A DNA stretch of 38,521 nt, taken from positions 1 to 38,521 of IMG/VR virus record IMGVR_UViG_3300042507_003385. One strand, given 5' to 3'. Source of the DNA: a virus. This document shows, in pieces, positions 21,490-29,073 of the stretch (position 1 is the first letter of the stretch; the number at the start of each line of letters is the position of its first letter). The position numbers and the translations under genes were made by a program. The notes beneath the pieces were generated by a model. That model saw nothing but the letters and a program-made list of their open reading frames with translations. It searched no databases and was not told the origin of the DNA.

Positions 21490-21685
21490 GGCGGCCTCTT
21501 CGCTTTGGGGTGGCGTCTGCGGTTTCTACGTCGTGCTCAAGGGCAGCCGTTTCGATCAGCGTCGGCTGGTTGTCTTCTACCGCGACACGCTGAGCGAGCA
21601 GCTGCGTGGTGATGCCGCCAGGAAGCTCAGCCACTTGCCCCTTGCGGTAACCACGCCACGCGCGGGTAAACATGATTTTCGGCAT
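21446..21685 (-). CDS. Small head-region protein, 79 aa
   Basis: ATG 21685 shares one base with the glycosyltransferase stop (TGATG). The protein MPKIMFTRAWRGYRKGQVAE, LPGGITTQLLAQRVAVEDNQ matches a short phage family seen between capsid and connector genes: 'm.i.f....G...G.v..l..g.A..L...G.A......'. The last third is basic (ATPKRRGRRAVSKP) and probably disordered. It may line the head-tail interface; the function is not established. Confidence 0.8.
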   Translation of the reverse strand: MPKIMFTRAWRGYRKGQVAELPGGITTQLLAQRVAVEDNQPTLIETAALEHDVETADATPKRRGRRAVSKPDSTDAASR

Positions 21686-22416
21686 CAGCCCACACTCCAT
21701 GCAGATTCTGGCGGCTTGCCCGTGTTCGTGAACTCAGTAGTCCACTGGAAAACAGGGGCAGTAAGGTTCTTGCCGGGCCACGTCACGACGTACTCGCCAT
21801 GGCCCAGAACTACGCGAGGCGACACGAAGACGCGGTTGCCGCTGTCTCGCCAGTTTCGCCACCACCAGATGTCTGGATCGGTGCGGCCATCGTTCCATGA
21901 TCCTTGCGGGTCTGGCTTGCTCCAGAACCACGGCTTCTTTGTTCGCTTGAGTGCTGCCGTGCTAATGACGGTGCAACCGAAGTGTGCCGTGTCCACTTCC
22001 TGCACGGGCTCTGAAAACCATTCTTTGGGCACCTGCGTGTGCCCATCCTCTGGCGGTGCGTCCAGCGTGCCCTTCAGCGTCAGCATCGGGCGGCCGTCTT
22101 CACGCTTCGTCTGCATGCCGGTGATGGCGTCACACTGAAAAGTCATAGCCATTGCGAATAACTGCTCAACGTCCTGCTTGGTGAAAAACGTGTCGTAGTC
22201 GATGGCCAGCAGGTACTCGCACGAGTCGATGAACTGCTCCATCACGCGGGTATTTACTTGGTCCCAGAACGCACCCGTGCCCATCGTAGGGCGAATGCCA
22301 AGCGGCATCAGGGCCTGGGCCCAGGCGAAGTGGTTGGACGTGAACGAGAGCCGTGGCATGGAGAGCACGGCTTCCACTCGGATGTCAACTTCTGTGCCAC
22401 CTACCTTGACGAGCAT
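21685..22416 (-). CDS. Glycosyltransferase, GT-A fold, 243 aa, inside the head operon
   Basis: ATG 22416 has GAGG four bases upstream. The protein holds CEYLLAIDYDTFFTKQDVEQ with an acidic D-x-D metal/nucleotide-sugar motif (IDYD), followed by AMTFQCDAITGMQTKREDGR and TAHFGCTVISTAALKRTKKP, then DPDIWWWRNWRDSGNRVFVS, which resembles the acceptor-side half of GT-A enzymes. It would transfer a sugar from a nucleotide-sugar in the host cytoplasm. It lies directly downstream of the capsid gene and its terminator and upstream of the connector genes, so it may glycosylate a virion protein. The acceptor is unknown. Confidence 0.75.
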   Translation of the reverse strand: MLVKVGGTEVDIRVEAVLSMPRLSFTSNHFAWAQALMPLGIRPTMGTGAFWDQVNTRVMEQFIDSCEYLLAIDYDTFFTKQDVEQLFAMAMTFQCDAITGMQTKREDGRPMLTLKGTLDAPPEDGHTQVPKEWFSEPVQEVDTAHFGCTVISTAALKRTKKPWFWSKPDPQGSWNDGRTDPDIWWWRNWRDSGNRVFVSPRVVLGHGEYVVTWPGKNLTAPVFQWTTEFTNTGKPPESAWSVG

Positions 22417-22433
22417 GGTGCCTCAAAGAAAGA

Positions 22434-22468
22434 GAGCGGGCGGCCCCCGTTGTGGAAGCCGCCCGCTC
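22434..22468 (-). terminator. Terminator after the major capsid gene
   Basis: A perfect 11-bp inverted repeat GAGCGGGCGGC (22434..22444) / GCCGCCCGCTC (22458..22468), loop 13 bases, lies 29 bases past the capsid stop on the minus strand and is followed by TCTTTCTTT. It fits a factor-independent, probably partial terminator that would raise capsid mRNA relative to the downstream genes. Confidence 0.85.
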
Positions 22469-22497
22469 AAGATTGCACACTCGTCAAGCCGTCAGGC

Positions 22498-23820
22498 TCA
22501 CGCACCCACGAGGCCGATCATCGGGCCGGCTACGGTGTCGTTGCCCAGGTTCGCGTGCGTGATGGCAACGCGAGCCACAGCACGGATCACGGTCTGATCC
22601 GACAGGAAGTTCACCTGATCGCTGGACGCGATCTCGATGGCCTGGCGGATGCCGTAGTAGGAGCTGTTGGCCATGTTGCCGTACAGCGCCATGATGGCAC
22701 CCGTCGAGTCCGCACCGGCCGGCAGGCGGTCGGTGAGGACCACTTCCGAGCCGAGGAACGTCGGACCCATGCCCTGAGACAGACCCACCGACCCGCCCTG
22801 GGCAAGGTCGAGGTTCTGCATGCACGCCGCGAAGAAGAACGGCGAGCAGAACCACTTGGCACCAGCACGCGAGTGCTGCGGAAGCTTAGCCATCATGGCC
22901 AGCAGGTTGGCCTTGGTCACCTCGTCGGGCGTATCACCGGCAGCCGTCACGAGCGAGGCAGCGTAGGTGGCAGCAGACGCCGCCAGCAGGCCACCCGTGT
23001 AGGTCGTGACGAGCCCCGCAACCGCTGGGGCGTTGCTGGGGTTACCGCTCCACGCAGCCTCTTCCACGGCGTTGCTGAGCGTCAGGGCGAGCTCGGCAGC
23101 GATCCAGTCGGCGATCGACACGATGGAGTCCTGCAGGAGCTCGCTCGCAATCGTCACCGCACCCGTGACCTTCTTCGCAGTCAGAGTGACCTGATTGGAA
23201 GTTGGGTCGCTGGCAGTGATGGCCGAGTTCTCATTGATCCAGTACGCGGTCGCACCGGCCGTCCGACGCGGGAACAGCAGCACGTCGCTCGGCATCACCA
23301 CGTTGGTGGCGTTTTGCGCAAACGCGGAGTACTGGTCAACTAAGCGAATTACGGCCGATGACAACGAATCCGGCACGAATGCAGATCCGGTCGTAGCGCC
23401 GGTCGAGCCCTGGGCACGAGCCTCAACGCCGTGGTCATGGCACCACCGCTTCGCGTCGGCGTCGCCGCTCTTAGCCTTGAACCACATGCCCACCGAGTAG
23501 GCGTCTTTGGCGTTCTCAAACGCACGGAGCCGGCCCGAGAACGGCACCGCCTCAACGCGGACCTTCTCGCTACGCTCTTCGGTCACTTCGGGAGCCGGCG
23601 TGCAGCGGTCAACCACGCTGCGGAGATTCTTGGCCGACTCAGCCACCGACTTCTCAAAGTCGATCCGCTTGGCCAGCTTGCCGGCCTCGGTGTTCATCGC
23701 CTCGAGTTCAAGATCGCGCTCGGCAATCTTGTCGGCATCGGTGCTCTCGATCGCACGCACGGCGTCGATACGGTTGGCGAGGTTAACGGCCTCGTCCTGC
23801 AGTTTCTTGAGGTTGTCCAC
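22498..23820 (-). CDS. Major capsid protein, HK97 fold, 440 aa
   Basis: GTG 23820 (VDNLKKLQDEAVNLANRI) is chosen because GGAG lies nine bases upstream and the zinc-ribbon gene fills the frame before it. Residues 1-100 are a coiled coil like the HK97 delta/scaffold domain, removed by the protease. The rest has the HK97 layout: STGATTGSAFVPDSLSSAVI, VVMPSDVLLFPRRTAGATAY, TSNQVTLTAKKVTGAVTIAS, ELLQDSIVSIADWIAAELAL, AFAAC-like helix and GSEVVLTDRLPAGADSTGAI. It builds the icosahedral head together with portal and protease. Confidence 0.93.
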   Translation of the reverse strand: MDNLKKLQDEAVNLANRIDAVRAIESTDADKIAERDLELEAMNTEAGKLAKRIDFEKSVAESAKNLRSVVDRCTPAPEVTEERSEKVRVEAVPFSGRLRAFENAKDAYSVGMWFKAKSGDADAKRWCHDHGVEARAQGSTGATTGSAFVPDSLSSAVIRLVDQYSAFAQNATNVVMPSDVLLFPRRTAGATAYWINENSAITASDPTSNQVTLTAKKVTGAVTIASELLQDSIVSIADWIAAELALTLSNAVEEAAWSGNPSNAPAVAGLVTTYTGGLLAASAATYAASLVTAAGDTPDEVTKANLLAMMAKLPQHSRAGAKWFCSPFFFAACMQNLDLAQGGSVGLSQGMGPTFLGSEVVLTDRLPAGADSTGAIMALYGNMANSSYYGIRQAIEIASSDQVNFLSDQTVIRAVARVAITHANLGNDTVAGPMIGLVGA

Positions 23821-23867
23821 GTGGTATATCTCCGCCGGCGGTATTGCCGATGGATTCCACTGTGCCT

Positions 23868-24038
23868 CTAGCGTGCCGGCCTCTTGCAGAACCGGACTTC
23901 CGAAAGTGTTGTTTTCACAAACACCACGCCGCGAGCGCCGCACCTTGGGCAGCGCAAATACTGCTGACGCTCTTCGCCGCAAGGGCGAGAAGAACGGCAC
24001 CGCAACTTCTCGCCGCAGGTGCAGCGGGCCTCAGACAT
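23868..24038 (-). CDS. Zinc-ribbon microprotein between protease and capsid, 56 aa
   Basis: A frame from ATG 24038 to TAG 23868 encodes MSEARCTCGEKLRCRSSRPC, GEERQQYLRCPRCGARGVVF, VKTTLSEVRFCKRPAR. Its cysteines (CTCG ... C ... CPRCG) suit one zinc ribbon, with a basic surface. The start overlaps the protease stop by eight bases. Tiny zinc-ribbon proteins in phages include Com of Mu, which controls translation of the downstream mom mRNA; a comparable role for the capsid mRNA is only a guess. The stop lies 47 bases before the capsid start. Confidence 0.7.
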   Translation of the reverse strand: MSEARCTCGEKLRCRSSRPCGEERQQYLRCPRCGARGVVFVKTTLSEVRFCKRPAR

Positions 24039-24675
24039 TCTTGAGCCTTAAGGTGGCAGCCCAGGCGGCGGCGACGCCCCGCAAGGCCGAACGCGAACTA
24101 ACCGCCCGAACTGCCGGCTCTTCGGCGGACTGCGATGCAATCCATGCCTCGTAGGAACGCATGGCGACGCTGGCAGACGTTGACGGGTACGCAGGCGTGA
24201 GCACTGGGCCAACGTCGTACAGGCCGCTCACCTCGCGGATCTGGCGGATTGCTTGGCCACCGTCGCCAGTGCGGAACGCTTCCCCGTCTTTGCCAACCGT
24301 GAACGCGAATGAACTGCCAGCCACGTCCTTGCGGGCGATGAGCTCAAGCACGTCGGCACGACTCACGGGTGGAGTGACCACGTACCGCAGCCCCTTGCTG
24401 TCGCTGCTCAGTTCCAGCGTGCCGCTCGAAGTGCGACCGAGCACGATGTTGCTGTCATGGTTGAACAGGGCCACAACGTCCTGCTTGCCACGCTGCCGGC
24501 TCAGCACCTTGTCAAAAGCACCCGGCAGGATTTCTTCTTTAAACCCGCCCAGGTCAAGGCTCATGCGGTTGTAGACGGCGGCGTAGCCGATGATGGCTGC
24601 CCGGCCGTCAGCACGCTGCTCAACGATGAGCTCGTCAGTCTCGTCAAAGGCGAAGTCGCGGCGCTCAAGTTCCAT
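24031..24675 (-). CDS. HK97-family prohead protease, 214 aa
   Basis: Start ATG 24675 (MELERRDFAFDETDELI) overlaps the portal stop by 11 bases. Family motifs are IIGYAAVYNRMSLDLGGFKE, EEILPGAFDKVL, the catalytic histidine in VALFNHDSNIVLGR (H73), and the catalytic serine in DVAGSSFAFTV (S121/S122). VLTPAYPSTSASVAMRSYE closes the core. The enzyme cleaves the scaffold domain of the capsid protein during head maturation. The last 35 residues are alanine-rich and variable. Confidence 0.92.
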   Translation of the reverse strand: MELERRDFAFDETDELIVEQRADGRAAIIGYAAVYNRMSLDLGGFKEEILPGAFDKVLSRQRGKQDVVALFNHDSNIVLGRTSSGTLELSSDSKGLRYVVTPPVSRADVLELIARKDVAGSSFAFTVGKDGEAFRTGDGGQAIRQIREVSGLYDVGPVLTPAYPSTSASVAMRSYEAWIASQSAEEPAVRAVSSRSALRGVAAAWAATLRLKNV

Positions 24676-25969
24676 TCGTCGGCACCTCCTGGGCGGTAGT
24701 CGTGTCTTCGGCATCGTCTTCTGGCGTGCCGTCCGATGGCTCGCCCAGCGTGTCCTGCGGCATCGGCTGCGGATCTTGCGGCTGTGGCTCGCCTGCCTTC
24801 TCCAGCGTGGTCATGTTCAGCTGAATGAAGTGCTGATCGCCTTGCGGGCCGATCGGGTTAAGGTTCTCTAGCTCTCTCACTTCGTTCACCGTCATCCAGC
24901 CGTTCTGGAGCGCCGATACGAAATACGCTGACCGGCTCGCGTGGTCGCCGCGAAGCAGGCCGCTTACGCTGTGCTCAGCGAAATACTTTTCATCATCAAC
25001 GATGAGGTCACGGCTGATGGCTGCTTCCCACCGCTTCAAGTGCGGGAGCAGGCAGTGCTGCACGAACTCCGTGCCCTGCACCTCGATGTTGTTGAACGTG
25101 CTGCGATCCAGCTGCTGAATCAGATGGGGCGGCACATGGAAGATTCGGCAGCACTCGTACACGGAGAATGCCCGGCTCTCCAGCATCTGGGCAGCCTCGT
25201 TGCTGCTGCTTAGCTCTTTGGCCGTAATGCCCGCAGGCAATACAGCCGTTCTGAAGGCTCGGTCGCTGCCTCTGTGCATTCGCTCCCAACTCTCACGCAG
25301 TCGCTCGGCCGCGTCTGTGGGAATCGGGTTGCTGCTTTCAAGGATTACGCCAGGGCGTGCCCCGTTGCCAAAGTACGTAGCGGCGTGCGCCTCAAGAGCC
25401 TGCGAAAGACCAAGCACATTCTGAAAGAGCTTATAGGTAGGAATCGGCTTGATGCCGTCTTCGGTCGTGAATCGCAGGGCGAATATCTGCTCCTGGCTGT
25501 AGATCGTCTGCTGCCCACTTGGCTCGCGGTAGCGATACCGCAGCGTGCCGTCAGTCAGCCGCTCAGCCTCCATGCGGCTGCTGTGCAGCGGCCACAATTC
25601 CGACACAGCACCGCGAGTACCTGGGCGGATTTCGGCGTAGCTCGCACCGTAGTGCAGGTACATGCCAGTCATCCAATCGCGGAACTCTTGGGCCGTCTGC
25701 CAGGGATTTGGTTGCTGGTGGAGCAGGCGATACACGGGATGGCTCGTGGCCTTCTGTTTCCCGCCGTTGGCCATCCGCTCGTAGATGTGCAGCGGCAGGG
25801 CAGATACCGCATCCGATATGACGCGGATGCAGGCGGTATACGCCGAGCACGCCATGGAGTTGTCGGCGTTGACGCGGATCCCGGAAGGCGTGCGGCTGGA
25901 ACTCACCTCGGGCCAGTCAATGCCGCGAAGGTCAAACATCTTGAAGTCGGCGGCGGCGTTTTCGCTCAT
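24665..25969 (-). CDS. Phage portal protein, HK97 family, 434 aa
   Basis: Start ATG 25969 (MSENAAADFKMF) overlaps the terminase stop as ATGA. Recognised strings are ACIRVISDAVSALPLHIYER, ATSHPVYRLLHQQPNPWQTA, QEFRDWMTGMYLHYGASYAE, SQALEAHAATYFGNGARPGV and CCRIFHVPPHLIQQLDRSTF, all typical of HK97-type portals, ending with NEVRELENLNPIGPQGDQHF. The portal is the 12-fold ring through which DNA is packaged. The acidic C-terminal tail (GEPSDGTPEDDAEDTTTAQ) is probably disordered. Confidence 0.95.
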   Translation of the reverse strand: MSENAAADFKMFDLRGIDWPEVSSSRTPSGIRVNADNSMACSAYTACIRVISDAVSALPLHIYERMANGGKQKATSHPVYRLLHQQPNPWQTAQEFRDWMTGMYLHYGASYAEIRPGTRGAVSELWPLHSSRMEAERLTDGTLRYRYREPSGQQTIYSQEQIFALRFTTEDGIKPIPTYKLFQNVLGLSQALEAHAATYFGNGARPGVILESSNPIPTDAAERLRESWERMHRGSDRAFRTAVLPAGITAKELSSSNEAAQMLESRAFSVYECCRIFHVPPHLIQQLDRSTFNNIEVQGTEFVQHCLLPHLKRWEAAISRDLIVDDEKYFAEHSVSGLLRGDHASRSAYFVSALQNGWMTVNEVRELENLNPIGPQGDQHFIQLNMTTLEKAGEPQPQDPQPMPQDTLGEPSDGTPEDDAEDTTTAQEVPTNGT

Positions 25970-27531
25970 AGAGTCACGATGTCCCAGGACTGTTCTGGCG
26001 TGGCTGCGGTTGCCTTCTGCCACAGCCCGATGGCCATGACCAGCGACACGATGCCGTCTATGCGTTCTGTGCTCTTGGCCTTGCTCGGCTTAATGTTTCC
26101 GGCTGCGGAATCCTGCTGGATGGCCACGTTGGAAGCCTGCCACGACAGCACTGGGTGCCCACCGTGCAGCACCTTCCCGCTCACAACAAGGTTCTCCAGC
26201 TGCTTGCTAGGTGCCGACAGAGAGCCGTAGCCCTGTCGAAAGTCTGACATGGGAAGGCCGTCGCCTTGCAGTTGTTGGCCGAGTTGCGCGGAGTTCCACG
26301 GGTCCAATCCGATGCCGCAGACCTTGTACTTGCTGGCTATGGCGTTGATGTCTGACCGCACTTGGTCAAAGTCGGTGACGTTGCCATCGGTCATGTTCAG
26401 ATGTCCCTGCCGATGCCACGTCAGGTATGGCACTTTGTCGCGTCGCTCTCGCTGGTGGGCGTTGTCGCTCGGGATCCAGAAGTACGGCTCAATCCAGAAC
26501 GTGCCATCATCTAGCGGGAAGAGCAGCACCAGGGCTGTGGTGTCAAAAGTCGTGGCCAAGTCCAACCCGGCCCAGCACTCTCGGCCGGCCAGATCAACGG
26601 GACACGGCTTGTCGCCTTGGGCCCAGTGATCCATCCGCAGCCACCTAGTTGACTGTTCCGTCCATTGGTTCAAAAAAAGTTGGCGAAAAACATTTTCATA
26701 CGTCGGCATCTCAACCGCCCGAGCACACTCGCTCCGCAGGAAGTCCATGCGCACGGAAACGCCGAGGTTTGGATTGGCCTTCTTCCACGTCTCTTCGGCT
26801 TTCCAGTCATCCGCAATGTCGGCCGCATAGATGGCTGGCAGGAACGTCTCGTCTTTCACGGTGCCGGCGGCCACAGCCTCAGCGTATTTCCAGATTTCCC
26901 AGCAGACGCTTTTGCGGTCAAAGCCTGCCGTGGTGAGCGCCACCGTCAGCGGCTGACGCCGAGCACCTTGGCTGCTGAGCATGACTTCCCACATCTCGCG
27001 GTTAGAAACGTGGAGCTCGTCAAAGATGACGCCGTGAGCGGAGAGCCCATGTTGAATACCGGCCTCCGCACTCAACGCCTTGTACGTTCCGTGCGTCGCC
27101 TCTCGCACGATCGCGTTGCGGTACACCTTGAGATGCTGCCTCAGCACTGGCGACTGCTCGACGTAGACGCGGGCCATGTCAAAAACGAGCCGGGCCTGAT
27201 CGCGTGAGGCTGCGCAGGAATAGACTTCACAGCCGGGCTCGTTCTCCATCAGCAGCTTGAGCGCAATGCCCGCGCATAAACTGCTCTTTCCGTTTTTGCG
27301 AGGAATCGCCAGCAGGCTGGTGCGGACTTTTCGCACGTCGCCCTCAGTGGCGAAGAGCTTTCGCACGTAGTCCTGCTGCCACGGCTCAAGCGTAAACGGC
27401 TTGCCGCCGAGCTCGCCCTTGGCGTGCGTCAGGTGCTTGTGGAAGAAACGCACCGCCAGGCACGACGAGCACTTTTCGCACGGGTGCTCAAGCGAACATG
27501 CGAGCGTCTTCTTCGTCTGCTTGCGGGCCAT
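25966..27531 (-). CDS. terL: Terminase large subunit, 521 aa
   Basis: The ATPase domain has Walker A LLAIPRKNGKSS (residues 74-84) and Walker B GVIFDELH (167-174). The C-terminal nuclease has GLDLATTFDTTALVLLFP and later VCGIGLDPWNSAQLGQQLQG with acidic metal ligands. It pumps and cuts phage DNA at the portal. Start is ATG 27531; a TTG two codons earlier is also possible. An N-terminal cysteine cluster (CSLEHPCEKCSSC, followed by FFHKHL) looks like a small zinc-binding extension, as seen in some terminases of this group. It overlaps the small subunit gene by 44 bases. Confidence 0.95.
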   Translation of the reverse strand: MARKQTKKTLACSLEHPCEKCSSCLAVRFFHKHLTHAKGELGGKPFTLEPWQQDYVRKLFATEGDVRKVRTSLLAIPRKNGKSSLCAGIALKLLMENEPGCEVYSCAASRDQARLVFDMARVYVEQSPVLRQHLKVYRNAIVREATHGTYKALSAEAGIQHGLSAHGVIFDELHVSNREMWEVMLSSQGARRQPLTVALTTAGFDRKSVCWEIWKYAEAVAAGTVKDETFLPAIYAADIADDWKAEETWKKANPNLGVSVRMDFLRSECARAVEMPTYENVFRQLFLNQWTEQSTRWLRMDHWAQGDKPCPVDLAGRECWAGLDLATTFDTTALVLLFPLDDGTFWIEPYFWIPSDNAHQRERRDKVPYLTWHRQGHLNMTDGNVTDFDQVRSDINAIASKYKVCGIGLDPWNSAQLGQQLQGDGLPMSDFRQGYGSLSAPSKQLENLVVSGKVLHGGHPVLSWQASNVAIQQDSAAGNIKPSKAKSTERIDGIVSLVMAIGLWQKATAATPEQSWDIVTL

Positions 27532-27946
27532 TTTCAACCGCCGAAACGCGGGCCAGCGCCGAGGCCGTCAGGCCGAACTCGGCCGCGAACTTTAGCATCT
27601 GGTTTCTCGCGTCGCGTTTGCGGTTCCACGCCGGGTGATTGCTTACCCTACCCTTATCGTCCATGAACGTGGCCCCGCTGGCCTTGAGTTCACGGTCGGC
27701 CTCAATCATGTCCGCGAGCGAATCGCAGTAAGCGGCCAGCGTCTGTTGGTGCCTGGGGCTCATGACCTTGGACGCCTCAAGCATCGGCACGATCCGCTCC
27801 CACTCTTCGCGGGCGAGATCCGAGAGCCAGTGCGGAGCAGGCGGGATGCCCGGAACCGCGTCTATGCCGGACTTGTGCGGCCCCCTAACCCGAGCACCGC
27901 GAAGCTTAAGCAGCGGTTTAGGCGTCGGCTTGCGGCCCTTGCCCAT
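27488..27946 (-). CDS. terS: P27-family terminase small subunit, 152 aa
   Basis: ATG 27946 has GGGAG upstream. The N-terminal MGKGRKPTPKPLLKLRGARV and IPPAPHWLSDLAREEWERIV, then DSLADMIEADRELKASGATF and HPAWNRKRDARNQMLKFAAE and FGLTASALARV are hallmark P27-type strings (PxPPxxL...A..eW..i......l...d......y......y..a...l...G........g....hP.......a......fa.efGltPsaR.r). It recognises the packaging site and recruits the large subunit. The HNH nuclease gene precedes it. Confidence 0.93.
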   Translation of the reverse strand: MGKGRKPTPKPLLKLRGARVRGPHKSGIDAVPGIPPAPHWLSDLAREEWERIVPMLEASKVMSPRHQQTLAAYCDSLADMIEADRELKASGATFMDDKGRVSNHPAWNRKRDARNQMLKFAAEFGLTASALARVSAVENGPQADEEDARMFA

Positions 27947-28001
27947 GTTGCAAACTCCCAATTTCGGCCCCGCGTATAGAAGCGTGCACTTCTGGTTTTC
28001 C

Positions 28002-28334
28002 TCAGACGGGGGGGTAGGGATCCGAACCGCCCCCCCTCTGCCGCTCCGCGTTCGTCTTCCGGCTGTGGCACGACACACACCGGGCAGCACCGTTCGTCAC
28101 GTCATACCGCAGGTCAGGGGCCACGCTCACTGGCACTACGTGATCGGCGTGCATGTCACGGCCATAGGCCACACGGCCGCAATCAACGCATTGCCAGTGG
28201 CATCGGTTCAGCACCGCTTGCCTCCACGCCTTGTGGGCGACTGAGCAATAGCCACGGGCTGCCGCGTTGGGCCTGGCCTCTCGCATGCGAGGGCCAAGAC
28301 GCAGCGGCCTATGGCTCGGTATCTTGGTAGGCAC
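28002..28334 (-). CDS. HNH endonuclease, 110 aa
   Basis: GTG 28334 follows GAAGAG from the end of the upstream gene. The C-terminal 70 residues form an HNH domain: zinc cysteines C49 and C52 (CVDCG), the H-N-H core MHADHVVPVS (H62, D64, H65), ...YDVTNGAARCVSCHSRKT with N81, C86, C89 and H90. HNH proteins encoded just upstream of terminase are common in cos-type packaging phages and can be needed for terminase cleavage of DNA. The protein N-terminus is basic (HRPLRLGPRMREARP). Confidence 0.93.
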   Translation of the reverse strand: MPTKIPSHRPLRLGPRMREARPNAAARGYCSVAHKAWRQAVLNRCHWQCVDCGRVAYGRDMHADHVVPVSVAPDLRYDVTNGAARCVSCHSRKTNAERQRGGGSDPYPPV

Positions 28335-28335
28335 G

Positions 28336-28692
28336 TCAGCTCTTCAGCATCACCACGCCAGCGGTGCCCGTGCTGTTGGTCGTGGCCGAGACGATCTTGA
28401 GGTACTCAACGCCAAACACCTCGTCGGGCAGGGCATACGCTCGCCCGTCCGTGCTCGATGCCGAAAGGGTGAGGTCAGCCACGCTGCCATCGGACTTGTA
28501 GAGTCGGCGGAAGGTGCCAGCCGTGCTGGTGCCTACCCACATCTGGAGCGTGGCCGCGTTGGTGCTCATGGTGCCCAGCGACACTACAGCACCAGCTACA
28601 TCACGCATGTCCAGCGTGGTAGCCGATGCCGTGGCAGTGTGCAGGGTGATGTCAATGTCACGGTTCTTGCGGCTCAGAATGTTGTCGGCCAT
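28336..28692 (-). CDS. Hypothetical beta-rich virion protein, 118 aa
   Basis: ATG 28692 has AGGAG seven bases upstream. The protein MADNILSRKNRDIDITLHTA, TASATTLDMRDVAGAVVSLG, TMSTNAATLQMWVGTSTAGT and YALPDEVFGVEYLKIVSATT is Thr/Ala/Ser-rich with alternating strands, like small head decoration or fibre proteins. I recognise the pattern from phage structural gene clusters but not a named family. It precedes the HNH gene by one base. Confidence 0.75.
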   Translation of the reverse strand: MADNILSRKNRDIDITLHTATASATTLDMRDVAGAVVSLGTMSTNAATLQMWVGTSTAGTFRRLYKSDGSVADLTLSASSTDGRAYALPDEVFGVEYLKIVSATTNSTGTAGVVMLKS

Positions 28693-28731
28693 GGGTAGCT
28701 CCTGTGGGGTCTATGGTACGGGCTCGTAGGC

Positions 28732-29073
28732 TTACTCTTGCAGTGACTCTGGCACCAGTTGCGGCACGGCTTCTGTGGCAAACTCAAGGTCTGCCAGCGG
28801 GATCACCTCCACGCTGGCGAAGTTGCTGGCATCCAGCCGTGCGAATCCTGCCGAATAGATTCCGCCTTCTGCGATGCACTGTGGCAGGATGTCGGCAACG
28901 TGGCACCAGCGACCATCGGCTAGTGCGGCAGGGTACACGGTGCAGCGAGGGTCGCCGTACCATGCGTGGTAGTTGAGCATCTTCTGGGCAAGGGCGGTGT
29001 CGAACACAATCGCCAGCGTCTGGAGCGTGGCGGTGTCGGGCAGCGGCTGCGAGAGGAAGCCTGCGAGGGTCAT
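28732..29073 (-). CDS. Hypothetical protein, 113 aa
   Basis: ATG 29073 overlaps the upstream stop as ATGA. The protein starts MTLAGFLSQPLPDTATLQTL and has a compact hydrophobic middle (YHAWYGDPRCTVYPAALADG, RWCHVADILPQCIAEGGIYS). Three cysteines are present. The end is proline/acid-rich (VPQLVPESLQE). No domain is recognised. It is co-translated with the beta-rich 276-residue protein, so it may be its partner or chaperone. Confidence 0.7.
   Translation of the reverse strand: MTLAGFLSQPLPDTATLQTLAIVFDTALAQKMLNYHAWYGDPRCTVYPAALADGRWCHVADILPQCIAEGGIYSAGFARLDASNFASVEVIPLADLEFATEAVPQLVPESLQE

Noticed and set aside
22258-23343. 361-codon plus-strand open frame opposite the capsid and glycosyltransferase genes
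   Set aside because: It lies antisense to well-supported capsid codons, encodes arginine/histidine-rich sequence without domains, and has no ribosome site; a by-product of GC-rich third codon positions.
25274-26230. 318-codon plus-strand open frame opposite portal and terminase
   Set aside because: Antisense to clear portal motifs and without recognisable protein features.
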